A DNA stretch of 18,472 bases from Nitrososphaerota archaeon (GCA_022565935.1 JADFJY010000010.1:1-18472), one strand, 5' to 3'. Positions 1 through 7,250 are shown, counted from the first letter of the stretch. The notes: a model not told the origin generated them from the letters alone. Translations and numbers: made by a program.

Positions 1-51
1 AATTGCTTATTGTTACAAAATATCCAATAGGTGTGAGAAGGGTGTTGGATT

Positions 52-1362
52 TTAGGGAGTCAGTCTGTCAACATCTCTTGGATAAAACGTTACATCTCGT
101 ATATTTTCAGTACCTGTGAGTGCCATAATTAACCTCTCAAGACCAATTCCACAACCAGCATGAGGTGGAACGCCATAATCAAATGCGCCAAGATGATACT
201 CAAATGCATCAATTTTCATTCCTTTGTTTTTCATTCTCTCCTCTAATTCATCTCGTTTTTCAATTCTTGTACTACCTGAAGACAACTCTAAATCTCCAAA
301 CATCAAATCAAATGATTCAGAAATTTTTGGATTTGATTTACTATACTTTACGTAAAATGGTTTTGGACCCATAGGCCAATCCGTGATAAAGTAAAATCCT
401 TCAAGACCAATTTTTTTGAGATTAGATGGATACAAGTCATCGCCCCATTCAGTTTTTACGCCAACCTTTTTCATTTTATCCAATAATTCATCATAAGAGT
501 ATCTTGGGATAGTTTCAGGAATATCTGGGATTGCAAATTCTGCGCCAGGATTATCTTTTACATAATCATTGACAGTTTTTACTGAAATCTTTATGATAGA
601 TTCTATTCTATTCATTACATCATTATAATCAACAAATGCTTCTTCCAAATCAATAGAGATTGCTTCTGCCAAATGACGATTAGTTCTTGATGGTTCTGCT
701 CTAAAAATGGGAGCAATCTCAAAGACTTTTTCAAAACTCATTGTCAGTTGTTCTTTGTATAATTGCGGACTTTGAGCCAAAAAAGCTTCTTTGTTATAAT
801 AAAATATTGCAAATAGTGCAGCCCCACCTTCAGTAGCTGTTGCAATCATTTTTGGAGTATGGATTTCAGTAAATTTTTGAGAATAAAAATAATCTCTGAT
901 TGATTTTAAGACTAAACTTCTAGCATTGAAAATATGTTGTAGTGGCTTACGTCTAAGATCAATTGGTCTTACTTCAAGTCTAGTATCAATATTTTTTACA
1001 GTTTTTGCAGTTGGTTCAAAAGGAGGAATCTTTTCAACTTCTGAAAAAACTCTCAATTCTGTAGGAATTATTTCAAATCCACTAGGTGCCTTGTTAGATG
1101 ATTTCACTTTTCCAGTAACTGCAATTGAAGAATGTGCTTTTAATGAAGATATTTTTTCACGAATTTCATCAGGACAATCTCCTTTTTTTGCAACAACTGA
1201 GATATCGCCATTTTTGTCACAAATTGTTGCAAAAGTAATGTTACCATGTCCCCTTATTGTTAAAACCCAACCCATAATGGTAACCATATCTCCATCCATT
1301 GAAGGGGTAATTTCATCAGAATAGTGAGATCTGCGTAAATTTCCTAATTCAGTTTCTATCAT
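52..1362 (-). CDS. aspS: Aspartyl-tRNA synthetase, archaeal type
   Basis: Charges tRNA-Asp with aspartate in the cytoplasm. The 436 residues match the usual archaeal AspRS length, which lacks the large bacterial insertion. An N-terminal OB-fold anticodon-binding domain (about 12-105) precedes a class II catalytic core: ATATEGG at 174-180, motif 2 FRAEPSRTNRH at 220-230, and motif 3 GIGLER at 405-410 followed by the typical PRD..RLTP end. The ATG at 1362 gives a natural N-terminus. In the anticodon domain, the positions that are Trp26 and Lys85 in relaxed-specificity archaeal enzymes appear to be Leu34 and Pro93 here. From the family literature this leans towards a tRNA-Asp-specific enzyme, but the alignment was made by eye. 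It is divergent from the next gene, sharing an 85-base intergenic region. Identity is secure. Confidence 0.96.
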   Translation of the reverse strand: MIETELGNLRRSHYSDEITPSMDGDMVTIMGWVLTIRGHGNITFATICDKNGDISVVAKKGDCPDEIREKISSLKAHSSIAVTGKVKSSNKAPSGFEIIPTELRVFSEVEKIPPFEPTAKTVKNIDTRLEVRPIDLRRKPLQHIFNARSLVLKSIRDYFYSQKFTEIHTPKMIATATEGGAALFAIFYYNKEAFLAQSPQLYKEQLTMSFEKVFEIAPIFRAEPSRTNRHLAEAISIDLEEAFVDYNDVMNRIESIIKISVKTVNDYVKDNPGAEFAIPDIPETIPRYSYDELLDKMKKVGVKTEWGDDLYPSNLKKIGLEGFYFITDWPMGPKPFYVKYSKSNPKISESFDLMFGDLELSSGSTRIEKRDELEERMKNKGMKIDAFEYHLGAFDYGVPPHAGCGIGLERLIMALTGTENIRDVTFYPRDVDRLTP

Positions 1363-1426
1363 AATTTACTTTATTGCATTTGTATGGTGTAATTAATTTT
1401 TCACTATCTAAAATTACATTAAATTA

Positions 1427-1442
1427 CTGTAATTTTTTACAG
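1427..1442. promoter_or_regulatory. Perfect palindrome before the 1448 start
   Basis: CTGTAA-TTTT-TTACAG is a perfect six-base inverted repeat ending five bases before the ATG at 1448. A TATA-like TTAAATTA lies directly upstream (about 1418-1425), so the palindrome would sit at or near the transcription start, a common place for archaeal repressor sites. It could equally be a weak RNA hairpin or chance in AT-rich DNA. Confidence 0.3.
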
Positions 1443-1447
1443 ATATT

Positions 1448-1657
1448 ATGACTCTCACTAATAGAGAAAAGATGATAGCAATTATCTCAAATGGAATTGC
1501 AGTTTTTTCGTTATTACAAGAAAGAGGGGAACTTCCAAAAAATACGACAATGTATGATTTTGTGCTAAAGATAGTTCCTAAAGATATCAAATCAGAACTA
1601 AGCATAGAATTAATTGATGAAATATTTCATTATGTCACATCCTCACATAGTTCATAA
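1448..1657 (+). CDS. Small conserved-looking protein, function unknown
   Basis: A 69-residue protein that I do not recognise. It starts with MTLTNREKM and is predicted mostly helical, with one hydrophobic stretch at about 10-23 (IAIISNGIAVFSLL) that looks more like a buried helix than a membrane span. There is no Cys and no obvious metal site. The gene begins just after a palindromic promoter region and stops eight bases before the GTG start of purP, so the two are probably cotranscribed. The antisense reading frame over the same interval lacks these context features and was not called. Coding is likely from length, start context and spacing; function is open. Confidence 0.6.
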   Translation: MTLTNREKMIAIISNGIAVFSLLQERGELPKNTTMYDFVLKIVPKDIKSELSIELIDEIFHYVTSSHSS

Positions 1658-1665
1658 AGTACAAA

Positions 1666-2709
1666 GTGATAGAAAAAATACAAATGCCAGCAATTGCTAC
1701 ACTTGGTTCTCACTGTGCACTTCAAGTTCTTAAAGGTGCAAAAGATGAAGGTCTAAAAACTATACTAGTCTGTGAAAAAAAACGTGAAAAACTATATCGA
1801 AGATTTCCATTTATTGATGAATTAATTTTAGTGGATTCATTCAAAGAAATTCTTGAAAAAAAATGCCAATCAACACTTGAACAAAATGATACTGTTTTGA
1901 TTCCACATGGGACATTAATTGCACAAATGAACTCTGAAGAAATTGAATCAATTAAAACTCCAGTCTTTGGAAATAAATGGATTCTAAGATGGGAATCAGA
2001 TAGAGTGATGAAAGAAAAACTCATGAAAGAGGCAAATCTCCCTATGCCAACATCAGTCTTGGAACCAAAAGACATCAACAAACTAGTAATTGTAAAAAGA
2101 CAAGGAGCAGCTGGTGGAAAAGGATATTTTTTGGTAGCAAATGAAGATGATTACAACACAAAGAGAAATCAATTGATTTCAGAAGGAGTTATTTCAAAAG
2201 ATGAAACACTATACATTCAAGAATATGCTGCAGGAGTTTTAGCTTATTTGCAGTACTTTTATTCTCCGTTAAAAGAAGAACTAGAATTTTTTGGAGTTGA
2301 TCAAAGACACGAATCTGATATTGAAGGTCTTGCTAGAATTCCATCAGAGCAGCAACTAAAATCCAACAAAGTTCCATCATTTAATGTGATTGGGAATAGT
2401 CCTCTTGTTTTAAGAGAATCGCTTTTAGAGGAAGTGTATAACATGGGAGAAAACTTTGTTGATGCTGCAAAAAAACTAGTAGCACCAGGAATGAATGGAC
2501 CATTTTGTATTGAAGGAGTTTATGATGAAAATGCTAAATTTACATCATTTGAATTTTCAGCAAGAATTGTTGCAGGAACCAATATCTACATGGATGGTTC
2601 TCCATACTACTCACTATTGTTTAACGAGTCTATGAGTATGGGTAGAAGAATCGCAAGAGAGATAAAAATAGCCACAGAATCCAATCAACTAGACAGAATC
2701 ACTACCTAA
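1666..2709 (+). CDS. purP: Formate-dependent IMP-pathway enzyme PurP (FAICAR synthetase)
   Basis: Archaeal PurP converts AICAR, formate and ATP to FAICAR in purine synthesis, replacing the folate-dependent transformylase half of bacterial PurH. The 347 residues fit the family (DUF1246 followed by DUF1297, an ATP-grasp fold). Visible landmarks are ATLGSHCAL at 11-19, the ATP-grasp segment VIVKRQGAAGGKGYF at 141-155, and the C-terminal FEFSARIVAGTNIYM. The start is GTG at 1666; the following reading MIEKIQMPAIATLGSH matches the family start and no in-frame ATG comes earlier. It follows the small gene at 1448 by eight bases. Downstream it converges on phnE with a 15-base gap. Identity is secure. 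Confidence 0.94.
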   Translation: MIEKIQMPAIATLGSHCALQVLKGAKDEGLKTILVCEKKREKLYRRFPFIDELILVDSFKEILEKKCQSTLEQNDTVLIPHGTLIAQMNSEEIESIKTPVFGNKWILRWESDRVMKEKLMKEANLPMPTSVLEPKDINKLVIVKRQGAAGGKGYFLVANEDDYNTKRNQLISEGVISKDETLYIQEYAAGVLAYLQYFYSPLKEELEFFGVDQRHESDIEGLARIPSEQQLKSNKVPSFNVIGNSPLVLRESLLEEVYNMGENFVDAAKKLVAPGMNGPFCIEGVYDENAKFTSFEFSARIVAGTNIYMDGSPYYSLLFNESMSMGRRIAREIKIATESNQLDRITT

Positions 2710-2724
2710 AATCAGAACAAGAAT

Positions 2725-3516
2725 CTATTTTGTAGTAACTTCCATTCCATGTTGAGATTTAATGATATACTTATCTCGTATCTTGACACTAACCCAATCA
2801 ATTATCAAAACAGAAACTAACACTACTAACATGAAAACTGCTGCTTTTCCATATTCAAAGAATTTGATATAATTGATAATATAAAATCCAATTCCACCTG
2901 CACCAACTAAACCAAGTATGCTAGTTTGACGAATATTGTAATCAAACATGTAAAGCAAATGGCTAAGAAGATGAGAAGCAGATTCTGGAATTACAACATA
3001 GCGAATTAGTTGCCATTTTGAAACACCAATAGAGCCAACTGCATCCATAGGATCAGAATCAATTGTTTCAATTGCTTCATACTGTAGTTTTGAAACAAAT
3101 CCAATTGTATACATAATAATTGCCAAAACACCTGCAAAAGGACCCAATCCAACCATAATCACAAATAAGATTGCCCACAAAATTGATGGGAATGTACGAA
3201 TAGCTGCTAATAATGCTCGAACAGGACCATAAACATATTTGCTGTTAAGATTTCTTGCAGAAAGCATGCTTAGTGGTAATGCAATTACAAAACCAACTAT
3301 AGTTCCAATAAATGCCATTTGAATAGTCTCAAACATCGCCCAAATAGCAGTTGGAACATATTTTGGTTCAACCAAAAGCATTTCTTCAACAACAATTGCA
3401 AGATTTGGCAATCCCTCTACAAACTCAATAGGATTAGCATCAACATTGTAAGATGCAACTACTAAAAGCGCAATGATAATTCCAATAATAATATTATTTT
3501 TTGGAGTTAGCATCAT
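2725..3516 (-). CDS. phnE: Phosphonate-type ABC transporter permease
   Basis: Membrane subunit of a PhnCDE-type importer. The 263 residues match PhnE. An N-terminal membrane segment (9-22) is followed by further spans at about 66-86, 112-143 and 205-240. The EAA-type cytoplasmic loop that docks on the ATPase is visible at about 147-175 (EAIETIDSDP...GSIGVSKWQ). The start is ATG at 3516 or the adjacent ATG at 3513. The gene overlaps the end of phnC by 23 bases, so the two are translationally coupled. It is the last gene of the phnD-phnC-phnE operon. Family assignment is firm; the transported compound (phosphonate, phosphite or phosphate) cannot be read from it. Confidence 0.92.
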   Translation of the reverse strand: MMLTPKNNIIIGIIIALLVVASYNVDANPIEFVEGLPNLAIVVEEMLLVEPKYVPTAIWAMFETIQMAFIGTIVGFVIALPLSMLSARNLNSKYVYGPVRALLAAIRTFPSILWAILFVIMVGLGPFAGVLAIIMYTIGFVSKLQYEAIETIDSDPMDAVGSIGVSKWQLIRYVVIPESASHLLSHLLYMFDYNIRQTSILGLVGAGGIGFYIINYIKFFEYGKAAVFMLVVLVSVLIIDWVSVKIRDKYIIKSQHGMEVTTK

Positions 3517-4324
3517 ACATCTCCATAATTTCTTCAGTAGTCACATCTCCTGTTTGAAAATCAACTATAGTTTCACCTTCAACTCCAAGCTCTAGAATTT
3601 TCTGCCCTTTCTTGATTACTGCAACTCGATTTGCATATTCTAATGCTAATTTCATATCATGATGAACCATAATTGCTGTAAGATTCGTTCTTTTTTGAGC
3701 ATCTGTAATTAAATCCATAATCTCATGTGCAGTTACATTATCTAACTCTGAAACAATTTCATCAGCTAACAATATTGTTGGTTTTTGCATTAATGCTCTA
3801 GCAATTGCAACTCTTCTTTTCTCACCACCGCTAAGCATGTAGATTTTTCTATCTTCTTTTCCAGATAATCCAACTAAATTTAGAATTCTCTTTGCTTCTT
3901 TAATCTCATGTTCTGGAAATTTCTTAAATAATGATTGAATTTTGCTGAGCCTAGGCAATGCACCAAGTAGTGTATTTTCAAGAACTGAGATATTTTTTAC
4001 TAGTCCAAGACTTTGAGGGATATAACCAATTGTATGCATCATATTTTTGAATTTTTTGTTATTCATGTCAGGTGAAACATAATCAATTTTGATTGTACCT
4101 TTACTTGGAATCATCATCCCATTCATTAGTTTAAGTAAAGTAGATTTTCCAGAACCAGATTGCCCAATAATTGCATAATTTGTTCCCCTATCAATAGATA
4201 AATTAATTCCCTCTAATACAAAATTTTTAGAATCATATGATGCCCAAACATTATTCATCTGAATAATTTTCTTTGTAGAAATTAATGACGTAGTTGAACT
4301 TTTTCTCATCTGAATTTGTTTCAT
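3494..4324 (-). CDS. phnC: Phosphonate-type ABC transporter ATP-binding protein
   Basis: Energises the importer by ATP hydrolysis at the inner face of the membrane. All nucleotide-binding motifs are present: Walker A GQSGSGKS (54-61), Q-loop around Q104, signature LSGGE (164-168), Walker B ILLADE (184-189) and the switch His in VHHD (221-222). After Walker B the sequence reads ADEIVSELD, where family members usually have a Pro after the Glu; this should not stop catalysis. The first about 18 residues (MKQIQMRKSSTTS...) are extra and poorly structured, so the true start may be the second Met (residue 6). It lies 17 bases after phnD and overlaps phnE by 23 bases. Confidence 0.93.
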   Translation of the reverse strand: MKQIQMRKSSTTSLISTKKIIQMNNVWASYDSKNFVLEGINLSIDRGTNYAIIGQSGSGKSTLLKLMNGMMIPSKGTIKIDYVSPDMNNKKFKNMMHTIGYIPQSLGLVKNISVLENTLLGALPRLSKIQSLFKKFPEHEIKEAKRILNLVGLSGKEDRKIYMLSGGEKRRVAIARALMQKPTILLADEIVSELDNVTAHEIMDLITDAQKRTNLTAIMVHHDMKLALEYANRVAVIKKGQKILELGVEGETIVDFQTGDVTTEEIMEMYDANSKK

Positions 4325-4341
4325 TTGTATAATTCCAATTT

Positions 4342-5424
4342 TTATTTACTCTTGTTGTATTTGTCAATAATTAATTGATCAAGCCCAGTCAAAACATCAA
4401 TAAATGATCCAAAGTCACCAATATGCATAGTTGTAGTAGTTGGGACTAGAGCTTCAGCACCATAAAGATTTTGTAAAATATAATTATTCTCATCATAGTT
4501 GAGTTCAATGAGGGCATCAACTAATGCATCTCGTGTAGATTCTGACATGTCAGCATTGACCATGAATACATGTGATGGTACAGGCCCAATGGTTGCAACT
4601 TGACGTAATTTTGCTTGATCTTCCAAGTTGAGATATTTTTTAGGAGCAATATCTGAGGCAAACGCAACATCTACATTTCCATTAAGAAGTAATTGTAAAG
4701 CCGCCTTGTATCCGCCTGCAAATGTATAACTTTCAAAGTTCTCAGCTAATGCGGATTGTAAAGCAACGATATCATCACCTTCAATTTGTATATGGCCTTC
4801 AGTTACCAATGTGCCCATAGGTCTAACAAAACCAGATGAACCAGTAATGCTAGTAAATGCCACCCTTTTACCAACAGTGTCTTCTAATGAATTAATAGAA
4901 TCATTTTCAGCCAAAGCCCAAATTGTTGCTTGATAATTTACTTTTCCTGCAACAAGTTCTGCCAATACAACTTCTGCACCTGTTCGTTGATGTGTAATCC
5001 ATGCAGGTCCGGTATCCATAAAGGCAGCATCAATATGACCAAACCTCATTCCTTCGATAATAGTTTCATAATTTGTTGGAACAACCAATTCAACATCAAC
5101 ACCCAACTTGTTCTCAAGGAACTGCTCTAGTGCTTGAGCTTTTGGAGTTAATTCATCAGCTTTTTCAACTGGAATAAATCCAATAGTAATTGTATCAACA
5201 TCAATTGATTTAGATGAAACATTGATGATTTTATTTTCAATAAGAAATTCAATTCCATCTAGAAAAGTTTTATCGTCTATTGTTCCTTCAGCCCACCATC
5301 CAGCATTATTTTTTATCCAATCAGGAACTAGACTTTGTGCTTGAACATTCTGAGATAAAGGAATTGTAACAATACCAATTGCAATAATTGTAATAACTAA
5401 TCCCAAAGTTGTTTGTCGTTTCAT
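4342..5424 (-). CDS. phnD: Phosphonate-type ABC transporter substrate-binding protein with N-terminal WIKNNAGWWA module
   Basis: Extracellular solute-binding subunit, 360 residues. An N-terminal export signal (hydrophobic 7-23, plausible cleavage after VQA at 27-29) comes first. Next is a short module at about 33-68 (VPDWIKNNAGWW..., then DGIEFLIENKII), which I know from many Nitrosopumilus-type exported proteins but not from bacterial PhnD. The periplasmic-binding domain starts near 78 (TITIGFIPVEKAD), with DAAFMDTGPAW at about 132-142 and a TGSSGFVRP segment where PhnD proteins bind the phosphonate group. There is no lipobox Cys. It is the first gene of the operon, with TATA-like TTTAAATTA about 30 bases upstream and an operator-like inverted repeat above that. 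Substrate unproven. Confidence 0.92.
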   Translation of the reverse strand: MKRQTTLGLVITIIAIGIVTIPLSQNVQAQSLVPDWIKNNAGWWAEGTIDDKTFLDGIEFLIENKIINVSSKSIDVDTITIGFIPVEKADELTPKAQALEQFLENKLGVDVELVVPTNYETIIEGMRFGHIDAAFMDTGPAWITHQRTGAEVVLAELVAGKVNYQATIWALAENDSINSLEDTVGKRVAFTSITGSSGFVRPMGTLVTEGHIQIEGDDIVALQSALAENFESYTFAGGYKAALQLLLNGNVDVAFASDIAPKKYLNLEDQAKLRQVATIGPVPSHVFMVNADMSESTRDALVDALIELNYDENNYILQNLYGAEALVPTTTTMHIGDFGSFIDVLTGLDQLIIDKYNKSK

Positions 5425-5449
5425 GAACAGAAACTTAGGATTAGCTAAG

Positions 5450-5458
5450 TAATTTAAA
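5450..5458 (-). promoter_or_regulatory. Predicted TATA box for phnD
   Basis: TTTAAATTA on the minus strand, centred about 30 bases from the phnD ATG. This predicts a leaderless or very short-leader transcript. It lies five bases downstream of the nearer arm of the 5464-5504 inverted repeat, so a protein bound there would contact the promoter edge. Confidence 0.5.
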
Positions 5459-5463
5459 CTAAA

Positions 5464-5504
5464 TTCTCATTCTAAATATTTGTTCCAAGTCTCTAGAATG
5501 AGAA
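5464..5504. promoter_or_regulatory. Operator-like inverted repeat upstream of phnD
   Basis: TTCTCATTCTA (5464-5474) and TAGAATGAGAA (5494-5504) are perfect 11-base inverted arms, 19 bases apart, in the 87-base gap between the regulator ending at 5512 and phnD. The far arm is part of a 20-base sequence (5490-5509, minus strand TTTTGTTCTCATTCTAGAGA) that is repeated exactly at 6242-6261 upstream of the regulator pair. The long spacer and the second locus make a DNA-binding site more likely than a simple terminator hairpin. Confidence 0.6.
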
Positions 5505-5511
5505 CAAAATT

Positions 5512-5862
5512 CTAAAGATTAGATTTTGGATTTTCTGTATTTGGATATAAATTCAATTTAGGTTCTGAATTCTCCATAGTGATTTCAACCTTAGCAATTC
5601 TACTACGATAATATTTGATTTTTTTGCCTTCTGATGAAATAACATACTTGTCTACCTCTACAAGTGCAAGATCCTCCAAATTAGATAGCGTTTTGTATAC
5701 GGTGGATAGTGAAATTGTTAATTCATCTGCAATTTGATTTGCATCTTTTGATTCTCTTTTAATTGAAAACAGTACCGCTCTAGTACAAACACTACTAAGC
5801 AATTCAATAATTTTCTGAGTTATGTCAAATTCAGATAATTGGATAATGTTTGGTTTTGACAT
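5512..5862 (-). CDS. Winged-helix transcriptional regulator (second of tandem pair)
   Basis: A small DNA-binding protein of 116 residues, paralogous to the gene just upstream. The helix-turn-helix covers about 37-67 (ANQIADELTISLSTVYKTLSNLEDL), followed by a wing (VEVDKYVISSEGKKIKYY). The ATG at 5862 was chosen because GTGAT, a partial Shine-Dalgarno match, stands four bases before it; a GTG at 5871 is in frame and would add three residues. The upstream paralogue stops at 5872, so the genes are tightly coupled. No ligand-binding domain or Cys/His metal cluster is visible. The position next to phnD and shared operator-like repeats suggest control of the transporter. Assignment to a named regulator family was not possible by eye. 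Confidence 0.85.
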   Translation of the reverse strand: MSKPNIIQLSEFDITQKIIELLSSVCTRAVLFSIKRESKDANQIADELTISLSTVYKTLSNLEDLALVEVDKYVISSEGKKIKYYRSRIAKVEITMENSEPKLNLYPNTENPKSNL

Positions 5863-5871
5863 TAAAATCAC

Positions 5872-6201
5872 TTAATTAGGAATCAACGTAAGTGTTGGTT
5901 CTGGTTTTCTAATGGAAATATTTGCTTGGCTTATTCTGCTTCGATAAACTTTGTATTTTCTACCTTTATCAGAGATCATCCATTTTTCAATTTCAATTAG
6001 TGTAAGTTCTTCCAAGTCAGATAATTTTTTATAAACTGAGCTAAGAGGGATTTTGAGTTTATCTGAAAGTTCAGATGCAGTGTTTCCTTTACGGATTATA
6101 GAAAATAGAATTGCACGGGATTCAGAATCAGCTAATGCTTCAATTACTTTTTGAGTTATATCATATTTTTTTAACTGTGGAAGAGTTAATCTTCTTGACA
6201 T
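5872..6201 (-). CDS. Winged-helix transcriptional regulator (first of tandem pair)
   Basis: A 109-residue protein with the same architecture as its downstream neighbour. The two share DITQK.IE near residue 14, RA.LFSI, a recognition helix S.VYK.LS.LE.L, the wing segment and a C-terminal EP.L.L.PN. The helix-turn-helix is at about 39-68 (ASELSDKLKIPLSSVYKKLSDL). The ATG at 6201 has a strong TATA-like TTTAAATATA about 28 bases upstream and an inverted repeat at 6247-6271 above it. A recent duplication is unlikely, because many residues differ outside the core. The pair may form a heterodimer or respond to two signals; this is inference. It sits between phnCDE and cbtAB, so either could be the target. 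Confidence 0.85.
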   Translation of the reverse strand: MSRRLTLPQLKKYDITQKVIEALADSESRAILFSIIRKGNTASELSDKLKIPLSSVYKKLSDLEELTLIEIEKWMISDKGRKYKVYRSRISQANISIRKPEPTLTLIPN

Positions 6202-6223
6202 GTAAAAATAAAAAATTATTTAG

Positions 6224-6233
6224 TATATTTAAA
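6224..6233 (-). promoter_or_regulatory. Predicted TATA box of the regulator pair
   Basis: TTTAAATATA on the minus strand, centred 27-28 bases upstream of the ATG at 6201, predicting a leaderless mRNA. The operator-like repeat starts 13 bases further upstream. Confidence 0.5.
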
Positions 6234-6241
6234 CGACATGT

Positions 6242-6271
6242 TTTTGTTCTCATTCTAGAGAGTTAGAATGA
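6242..6271. promoter_or_regulatory. Second operator-like copy, between cbtA and the regulators
   Basis: Bases 6242-6261 are identical over 20 bases to the minus strand at 5509-5490. Within it TCATTCTA (6250-6257) and TAGAATGA (6264-6271) form an eight-base inverted repeat with a six-base spacer. It abuts the cbtA stop codon, so it could also act as a terminator hairpin for cbtA. The 20-base identity with the phnD promoter argues for a regulatory site upstream of the regulator pair. Confidence 0.55.
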
Positions 6272-7003
6272 TTAGTTATAAGATGTAGTAGTTTCTTTGT
6301 GAGGACCAAGACGATTCCAAAAGAACCCTAGAATCAAACCGATTGAAACCCAGAAAGAAGTAACACCAAGGAATGACACTATCCTAAATTCATTTACTAA
6401 ATCCATTGGGGCAGTAATTTCATCTGGATTTTCTGGCATTGCAAAAAAGGCAACTGAGATAAAAACCCCATAACCAATCAATACAACAAGTTTTCTGTTG
6501 TTTTGAAATTTCTTTGATAATTTGTAAAATGCAAGTGCTCCAAATCCAGAAATTGCAATAAAAGAAAGATATAAGATTGATCTAAGTATCACCGTTTCTG
6601 GATCTCCTACAGTTGGGGGATTCGCAGGATATTTTAGAAATGGAATCAAAAACAATGTAAACCACATAATCCCAGATAAAACAACTGCTTTTTTGACATC
6701 ATTGTTTCCGGGTAATGAATTTCTAGATAACGCAAATATTATTCCAAATAATGCTCCAATTGATGTTCCTAAAATGGTTCCAGCAAGAATCTGACCACTT
6801 TTTTGCCACACTCTATATCCTTCATATTCTACCCAGAATTCAGGAGTATCTTTTTCTTCACCAGATGCGAATAGATTTTGATTTTCAATTCCAATAGCCT
6901 GATCTAGATATGGCTCTACAATTACAAAATTTACAACGCCATGAATAGTTCCAGCAAATGCACCAGAGATTAAAACAATTATGAGAAAAACAAATGTTCT
7001 CAT
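6272..7003 (-). CDS. cbtA: CbtA-family predicted cobalt transporter, large subunit
   Basis: Integral membrane protein of 243 residues. About six membrane segments are visible (roughly 4-24, 71-93, 106-122, 140-160, 172-190 and 209-229). The conserved N-terminal GAFAGTIHGVVNFVIVEPYL and the acidic loop after it are typical of CbtA (PF09490). CbtA/CbtB are predicted cobalt transporters, usually associated with cobalamin metabolism in bacteria; ammonia-oxidising archaea make cobalamin, so the role is plausible. It follows cbtB by 12 bases and shares its promoter. No recognisable cobalamin riboswitch lies upstream of the pair. Family confidence is good; cobalt specificity is inferred from the family. 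Confidence 0.85.
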   Translation of the reverse strand: MRTFVFLIIVLISGAFAGTIHGVVNFVIVEPYLDQAIGIENQNLFASGEEKDTPEFWVEYEGYRVWQKSGQILAGTILGTSIGALFGIIFALSRNSLPGNNDVKKAVVLSGIMWFTLFLIPFLKYPANPPTVGDPETVILRSILYLSFIAISGFGALAFYKLSKKFQNNRKLVVLIGYGVFISVAFFAMPENPDEITAPMDLVNEFRIVSFLGVTSFWVSIGLILGFFWNRLGPHKETTTSYN

Positions 7004-7015
7004 GAAATTAAACTC

Positions 7016-7231
7016 CTAATGACAAGGAAATCCTGCGGCATGCCTCATATCATGAGTAAGTTCATGAATGTAAAGATCTTCAAATGCCTGTTCACCTAAA
7101 ACAATACTGAAAATATGTCCTTGATCATATCCTACAAAAAACAATCCGAAAACAAAAACAATTGCTAAAAGTACAATTGCAAAGATTGGAATACCTGACT
7201 TTGAAATATTAATCTGCATTGATTCTGACAC
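7016..7231 (-). CDS. cbtB: CbtB-family small subunit of predicted cobalt transporter
   Basis: A 71-residue protein with one membrane segment (about 14-34) and the hallmark C-terminal His-rich tail HELTHDMRHAAGFPCH (56-71), which closely resembles the tail of bacterial CbtB (PF09489). The tail carries four His and one Cys suited to metal binding. It is the first gene of the cbtB-cbtA pair. A TATA-like TTAAATATAT (7251-7260) lies about 24 bases before the ATG. The 148-base region upstream is shared with the divergent response regulator gene at 7380. Confidence 0.9.
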   Translation of the reverse strand: MSESMQINISKSGIPIFAIVLLAIVFVFGLFFVGYDQGHIFSIVLGEQAFEDLYIHELTHDMRHAAGFPCH

Positions 7232-7250
7232 AAAAATTATGACTCTCCGA

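Noticed and set aside
1..51. ATCCAA/TTGGAT hairpin after aspS
   Set aside because: A six-base stem with a 17-base loop and only a short T run; could be a weak terminator but is not convincing.
926..1324. A 132-codon plus-strand frame opposite aspS
   Set aside because: It is antisense to a secure gene, has no recognisable protein features, and arises from the codon pattern of the real gene.
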